Assembly: GCF_902459465.1 (NCBI RefSeq) | Contig: NC_047082.1 | Location: 4,898,001 to 4,962,000 of the forward strand | From: Asterias rubens | Taxonomy: Eukaryota; Echinodermata; Asteroidea; Forcipulatida; Asteriidae | Reading direction: 5' to 3' | Length of the DNA: 64,000 bases | Shown: positions 58,000 through 64,000 of the stretch, in pieces | Layout of the letters: each line of letters begins with the position of its first letter | Numbering within the stretch: the first letter of the stretch is position 1 | Notes under the pieces: generated by a model | What the model saw: only the letters and a program-made list of their open reading frames with translations | Databases searched by the model: none | What the model was told of the DNA's origin: nothing | Made by a program: the position numbers and the translations under genes

Positions 58000-60275
58000 A
58001 TGGAACCAGCTTGTATGAAAATGACCCTGTTGGTCTTCCTGGCCGTGTTTGCTATGAGAGCAAGGTCCCAAACTCAGCATAGCATTGGGCCCTACACAAC
58101 GAGCGAGACTGAGCGATGTGTGTGCCAGCCACACATCACAGTCAACCCGCCAGTTTGCGGACGATCCGTTCCCGTGAACTCCGGTACCGGCGGCTACAAC
58201 TGTACGACCGTACAGGAACTACTTCGTACAGTATCAATAAATCAAGAAGATACAACACGTAAAGTAGATACTGTTTCCTCCGAGCTGACCGATACTAAAC
58301 GTATAGTCGAGGAATTGCAGGACACAGTCGCAGCAAATCAGGAGACTGTCTCCTCCGAGCTGACCGATACTAAACGTATAGTCGAGGAATTGCAGGACAC
58401 AGTCTCAGCGGTCTCCTCGGAGGTCCAGGGTTTAAGACGACAGCTTGAAGATCTTCAAGTGTCTGTTTCTACCTTGATTGAACTCCTTCATGTTAGACGT
58501 AAGTTTGCAAACAAATTGAACAATATTGTTCACGAAGCCGAAGATAACTTTGTTGGTAAGGTCAAGCAGTGCCGTGGAAATATAAAGATTGTATTAGACA
58601 CCGTCTTGACCTTGATAAGTATGTTAAATGTGTGTGTCCAAAAACACGTTGAGAACTTGGTTATCAATCTCGTTAAGCATACACGTATAATTTGAATAGA
58701 ATTGGGGCAAATAAATTATAACAATTAGGTACTTACAGTTACTAAAATAAAAACTGAAATGTTTTTATTGTTTACTACAGTTAACCCTCGAAAGGATTGT
58801 TCCGAGATTCTTGCAAGGGGTGAATTGATCAGTGGCGTGTACCCGGTTCAACCTCTAGACTCCGGTGAAGCTTTCCAGGTATACTGTGATATGGAAACAG
58901 ACGGTGGTGGATGGACGGTAAGTTTAAGAATTATAGTGAATTAGATAGTACTCATGTCTACGAATATATTTGTAAATAAGAATAAGTTTGATCAAGTCAA
59001 AGAAGACCAGGGTTATTTTAAAAACCTCCACGTTCCCGTGATAGGTTTTCCAGCGGCGTCAGGACGGCAGTGTAGATTTCTATTTGGACTTTGCCAACTA
59101 CAGCCGGGGCTTTGGGAATCTAGAGGGAGAGTTTTGGCTCGGTAACGACAACTTGCACCGTCTGACTGCTCAGGGCGAGTACGAACTCCGCGTAGATCTC
59201 ACAAGCCTCGACGACGATACCGGCTTTGCCTGTTATGGCTCGTTCAGCATCGCCGATGTAAGCGATAACTACACGCTTACAGTGGGAAATTACTCGGGAA
59301 CAGCAGGTAAGATGCTGTAAGTGGAAACTTCGAAGTGATACAGAAATATTGCAGGGTAATCTGTGTCCATCGTTGTGACCGATTGTTTTTGGTAGGTTTC
59401 AATGAAAGACAGAAAAGCAACATCGTGATTCAAATAGTTGAATGAGAAATCACCTCTTTCTCAAAAACTACGTTCCTTCAGAGGGAGCCGTTTCTCACGA
59501 TGTTCACATCTCCCCATTGCTAGTTCAAGTAAGTTTCTAATAATCATTTTGAGTAATAACCGATAGTGTCTGGAGTGCCTTTAAAAGTGGAGGGGGAATT
59601 GTCTATGTTTTGTTCCTCAACTCCAGACGGAAGAGAAGGGTGGAATTTTGCATCCCTTGTAGCCAAAACTAAGCGAAAAATATGAAATTCAAGCTTGTTA
59701 TAAACATTTTTATTGAATCGTAAAACCACACTTTAGAGGGGCAAATTTTAACAAAGTTGCTTAAATTCGATAGCAATTTTCGAACTATATTATTAAACTG
59801 TAACTTAAATAAAGAAAGCAAATTGCAGTTAAACAAATGAACCTGATTGTGAAACATTAACTTCACTTTTCCCAATATCCCAGTTCCATTAATTGATAAA
59901 TTTGTTTCTAATCCCACCTTATCGGCCTAAGTTATGTTCGAAACAAATTAATGTTTAAAGTTACCTCCTGTCAACATCGCCTTTATTTACACGTATGACT
60001 ATAATGGCTACGTGTGTTATATTACAGGAGATAGGTTATCATACCACAATAACCAGGCCTTCTCGACCAAAGACCGAGACAACGATGCCTTGAGTAGTGG
60101 TAACTGTGCTGAGGCATACCACGGAGCCTGGTGGTACAATGCCTGCTACCACTCCAATTTGAACGGGAGATACTTCAATGAGGCCTCTACGAACGACGAA
60201 GGAATTAAGTGGGTTGGCTTTTCGGGTAACCGCTCACTCAAAACAACTGAGATGAAGATTAGAAGGAAAGTTTAG
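58000..60275 (+). CDS. FReD gene 2: secreted coiled-coil fibrinogen-related lectin, four exons
   Basis: Predicted 381 residues. Exons 58000-58498, 58781-58917, 59045-59306 and 60028-60275 use the same intron phases as gene 1. Exon 1 encodes a signal peptide ([18 protein letters not shown] within residues 7-24), a short Cys-bearing segment ([15 protein letters not shown]), then a helical stalk with two near-identical 25-residue units ([19 protein letters not shown]). Exons 2-4 form a complete fibrinogen C-terminal domain: [28 protein letters not shown], calcium loop [18 protein letters not shown] and a C-terminal [11 protein letters not shown]. Role inferred from the family: oligomeric binding of microbial or acetylated glycans outside the cell. 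Exons 1-2 differ strongly from gene 1, while exons 3-4 are close apart from clustered replacements. Confidence 0.9.
58270..58404 (+). repeat. 75 bp coding repeat in the stalk exon
   Basis: 58270-58329 recurs at 58345-58404 with one mismatch, period 75 (25 codons, in frame). It lengthens the coiled coil. Confidence 0.85.
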
Positions 60276-61545
60276 TCCTTAATTAAGATGGACACCATTA
60301 TTAAAAGGTACGCAGTAATAAACATCTCCTCATAAATCACCTGATCGCTTCATCTTATTAAGTTTCTCGTAAATTTTTAAACAAAAATAATTAAACCTGT
60401 ACTTTGAAACCTAAAAATGGAAAACATGGAAAACAATTTAATGTGAATTAACTTTTAATGCAATGGATTAAATGAGACATGTATAAAAATCGTGACATCG
60501 AGATGCTAAAATAGTCGCAGAAAGTAACTAATAAGGAATGTCACTTTAAACCCAATACGACCAGTATAGTATGTAAGACTTCCAAGTACAAACTCATTGC
60601 TTATAAAACTATCAAGATACCCTCCTAATATAACCCGTTCTAAATCCGACTCGTATAATGAGAGTGGATGCTAGTGTTTTTATAAGCAATGCGATGGCTT
60701 GTTGAATCGAATACAATATTTTTTTTTGTAAATTTTGTCATGAAAGATCTGCTATTGTAAGTTATTCACATAGAATTTAGATATATACGAACATTAAAAA
60801 GGGCTTAATACGATTCCATACTAAATCGACGCCTTTTTAAAGGCAGTGGACACTATTGGTAATTACTCCAAATAGTTATTAGCATGTTCACCTTGGTAAC
60901 GAGTAATGGGGAGAGGTTGATAGTATACAACATTGTGAGTAACGGCTCTCTCTGAAGTGACGCGGTTTCGAGAAAGAAGTAAGTGTCCATGAATTTGATT
61001 TTGAGACCTCAGAACTTGATGTTGAGGTCTCGCAAAGCATCTGAAAGCACACAACTTCGTGTGACAAGGTTGTCTTTTCTTTCATAGTGATCTCGCAACT
61101 TCGACGACCAATTGAGCTAAAGTTTTCACAGGTTTGTTATTTTATGCATATTATTAGATACTCCAAGTGAGAAGACTGGTCCTTGACAATTACCAATAGT
61201 GCTCATTTCCCAATAATTGTTCTGTTTGGGTCCCCCCCTGCAAATGATTAGAAACAAGCAAATGGCGGTATGGTGGAAAATTGATTATTCTCTTAGTAGG
61301 CCTAATAAGACTAATATTAACTGCAATGGATATGTCCTGGTTAATTAATGCTCAGATATAATCTATGACAGAAGTATAATCTATGAATGAAATCTAAAAT
61401 AAACAACTGTGTAACAGGTAATGATCCAACTTGGGTAGGTTTCTAATTTCCTGTACTCAAAATCTTTCAGATTGGATTCACTGGCTATCCCAATGTGATG
61501 AAACTTTCACAGATATTATTTTGCTAAATGGATTTTGAACTTGAG
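59045..61545 (+). repeat. FReD 3' block, copy 2
   Basis: Counterpart of 28765-31665. The empty MITE-H site is at 60805-60808. Carries a MITE-A fragment at 59450-59583 and a nearly complete MITE-A at 60836-61201 whose right tip is deleted. Confidence 0.85.
60836..61201 (+). mobile_element. MITE-A copy, right tip deleted
   Basis: TTAAAGGCAGTGGACAC left end. The right end stops at ACCAATAGTG, and the next bases match flank that lies about 20 bases further on in the paralogue. Confidence 0.8.
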
Positions 61546-61780
61546 GTTGTGATTGATTGTATCTTGAAATAACAATCAGATAGCAGCCTGGCAGCGCAAG
61601 GAGGACTTCTGTTTTATCTCTCTGCTTAAGTTTTAATTTCTACATAATTTTGCCTGCTCCAAGTGGATTTCCTGCTAATAATTATGGAATCAGTTTCAAA
61701 AGCCATTTTGATTTTATTTTATTTTATTTTTTTTTTTGTTAGCTTTGGTCAAGGTTTCTTATAGTTTATTTTGTAATAGA

Positions 61781-63585
61781 TGTTAGATTTGCATCGGGGA
61801 TAAAGAATATTAATTTTGGTTTTTACCCATACACCGATGTGTGTAAGCACTGTATACTCAGTACTTTCCAGTGTCCTGTACCCATACACCGATGTGTGTT
61901 AGCACTGTATACTCAGTACTTTCCCGTGTCCTGTACCCATACACCGATGTGTGTTAGCACTGTATACTCAGTACTTTCCAGAGTCTTGTACCCATACACC
62001 GATGTGTGTTAGCACTGTATACTCAGTACTTTCCAGTGTCCTGTACCCATACACCGATGTGTGTTAGCACTGTATACTCAGTACTTTCCAGAGTCCTGTA
62101 CCCATACACCGATGTGTGTTAGCACTGTATACTCAGTACTTTCCCGTGTCTTGTACCCATACACCGATGTGTGTTAGCACTGTATACTCAGTACTTTCCA
62201 GAGTCCTGTACCCATACACCGATGTGTGTTAGCACTGTATACTCAGTACTTTCCAGAGTCCTGTACCCATACACCGATGTGTGTTAGCACTGTATACTCA
62301 GTACTTTCCAGAGTCTTGTACCCATACACCGATGTGTGTTAGCACTGTATACTCAGTACTTTCCCGTGTCCTGTACCCAAACACCGATGTGTGTTAGCAC
62401 TGTATACTCAGTACTTTCCAGAGTCTTGTACCCATACACCGATGTGTGTTAGCTCTGTATACTCAGTACTTTCCAGAGTCTTGTACCCATACACCGATGT
62501 GTGTTAGCACTGTATACTCAGTACTTTCCAGAGTCTTGTACCCATACACCGATGTGTGTTAGCACTGTATACTCTGTACTTTCCAGAGTCCTGTACCCAT
62601 ACACCGATGTGTGTTAGCACTGTATACTCAGTACTTTCCAGAGTCCTGTACCCATACACCGATGTGTGTTAGCACTGTATACTCAGTACTTTCCAGAGTC
62701 TTGTACCCATACACCGATGTGTGTTAGCACTGTATACTCAGTACTTTCCAGAGTCATGTACCCATACACCGATGTGTGTTAGCACTGTATACTCAGTACT
62801 TTCCAGAGTCCTGTACCCATACACCGATGTGTGTTAGCACTGTATACTCAGTACTTTCCAGAGTCCTGTACCCATACACCGATGTGTGTTAGCTCTGTAT
62901 ACTCAGTACTTTCCCGTGTCTTGTACCCATACACCGATGTGTGTTAGCACTGTATACTCAGTACTTTCCAGAGTCCTGTACCCATACACCGATGTGTGTT
63001 AGCACTGTATACTCAGTACTTTCCAGAGTCTTGTACCCATACACCGATGTGTGTTAGCACTGTATACTCAGTACTTTCCAGAGTCCTGTACCCATACACC
63101 GATGTGTGTTAGCACTGTATACTCAGTACTTTCCAGAGTCTTGTACCCATACACCGATGTGTGTTAGCACTGTATACTCAGTACTTTCCAGAGTCTTGTA
63201 CCCATACACCGATGTGCGTTAGCACTGTATACTCAGTACTTTCCCGTGTCCTGTACCCATACACCGATGTGTGTTAGCACTGTATACTCAGTACTTTCCA
63301 GAGTCTTGTACCCATACACCGATGTGTGTTAGCACTGTATACTCAGTACTTTCCAGAGTCTTGTACCCATACACCGATGTGTGTTAGCACTGTATACTCA
63401 GTACTTTCCAGAGTCTTGTACCCATACACCGATGTGTGTTAGCACTGTATACTCAGTACTTTCCAGAGTCTTGTACCCATACACCGATATGTGTTAGCAC
63501 TGTATACTCAGTACTTTCCAGAGTCTTGTACCCATACACCGATGTGTGTTAGCACTGTATACTCAGTACTTTCCAGAGTCCTGTT
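61781..63585 (-). repeat. SINE-derived 55 bp satellite, 32 copies
   Basis: ACCCATACACCGATGTGTGT recurs every 55 bases from 61825 to 63530, 32 units in all. Units differ at few positions (mainly CCAGAG/CCCGTG and CCTG/CTTG). The first unit is preceded by a SINE 3' tail (61781-61825, GCATCGGGGATAAAGAATAT) that matches 7661-7710. After the last unit the SINE head is missing. The array is thus an internal amplification of the SINE body. Confidence 0.95.
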
Positions 63586-64000
63586 TATGTTGGTTTAGGT
63601 TTAACTTGGTTTTCTTTGTTTGAAGTTCCGAACAGAGTCATTTTTAAGCTTTAGATCACAAGTTCATACATTTTGGGATTTGCATTGTTTTATACTGCTT
63701 TTGTTAAATTGTCTTATAATCAATAAAGTCATTTTTTAATTTTGTTTGGGAAACCTATACTTTGTGTCATCTGTTCCAAATTTTTTTGTTTTGCATTTCC
63801 TCGCGTCTTTTCCCCATCCGATCTTGAGTGTGTTTAATTAGTTATTATTCAATATAGTTTTATAAGTGTATCCTTTTTCCAGGTTACATTTCATCACACG
63901 GCGATTGTTATAATTTATGCAACTTCTTCAATTAAACGAGAAGTACCCTCCTTCGGCCAAGTTAGTCAGTTCCAAGTCTAGTTAGAAAAAAAATAATAAC
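63586..64000. other. flank beyond the satellite
   Basis: 63893-63975 (GCGATTGTTATAATTTATG) resumes the homology with 31777-31860 downstream of FReD gene 1. No gene recognised. Confidence 0.5.

Noticed and set aside
61781-63585. Regular array that might be called CRISPR
   Set aside because: The units are contiguous 55-mers without unique spacers, no cas genes are present, and the unit is a SINE body in a eukaryotic genome.

Overview
The window is animal nuclear DNA, most likely from an echinoderm and probably a sea star. It has spliced genes with GT..AG introns, deuterostome-type lectin genes (C-type lectin, fibrinogen-related proteins), and a dense load of LINEs, tRNA-derived SINEs, a Ty3/gypsy remnant, DNA transposons and short inverted-repeat elements (MITEs). 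The sea-star assignment is inferred from repeat style and gene families, not from a species marker. Most open frames below about 100 codons are chance frames inside repeats.

Layout. 0-0.7 kb: end-clipped C-type lectin plus apple-like gene (+). 1-17 kb: MITE-rich land with SINEs, a LINE tail, one candidate orphan exon (10.8 kb, -), a Helitron-like terminal hairpin and a fold-back element whose centre holds an interstitial TTAGGG tract. 17-27 kb: duplicated blocks. One 1.26 kb module occurs at 17.2, 25.6 and (split) 36.8 kb and is the upstream region of a fibrinogen-related (FReD) gene. A 2.6 kb block at 19.0 kb recurs at 54.4 kb. 26.9-30.0 kb: FReD gene 1 (+, four exons). 33.0-36.7 kb: a decayed, near full-length APE-type LINE. 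36.8-40.4 kb: a broken third FReD 5' end, split by a Tx1/L1-like LINE. 40.4-50.0 kb: a minus-strand nine-exon gene joining a SAM domain to a zinc-finger/tyrosine-recombinase-like/Myb-like protein, carrying three disabling changes. 50.0-53.7 kb: a gypsy remnant on the same strand, interrupted by a Mutator-like element, whose LTR ends about 57 bp before the start codon of the SAM gene. 54.4-57.3 kb: second copy of the 2.6 kb block with a 264 bp internal tandem duplication. 58.0-60.3 kb: FReD gene 2 (+). 61.8-63.6 kb: a 32-copy, 55 bp tandem array derived from a SINE.

The genes look like a locus of secreted pattern-recognition lectins that grows by segmental duplication. The two FReD genes share almost identical introns and 3' flanks but differ at many ligand-domain residues, and their coiled-coil stalk exons are unrelated in detail. 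The SAM/recombinase-like gene is a separate, probably nuclear, lineage.

Repeat names used here. MITE-A: about 370 bp, TTAAAGGCAGTGGACAC ends. MITE-B: close relative with TTAAAGGGAAGGTACAC ends. MITE-C: about 350 bp, TTAAAGCCATTGGACCC ends. MITE-D: 133 bp, 8 bp target duplication. MITE-E: about 400 bp, TATAGGTTTTCTCGGTCAA ends. MITE-F: ACCCTTCCCATGAAATATG ends. MITE-H: TTAAAGATGCTTTGTCAG ends. These names are mine. All repeat boundaries and identities were judged by eye.
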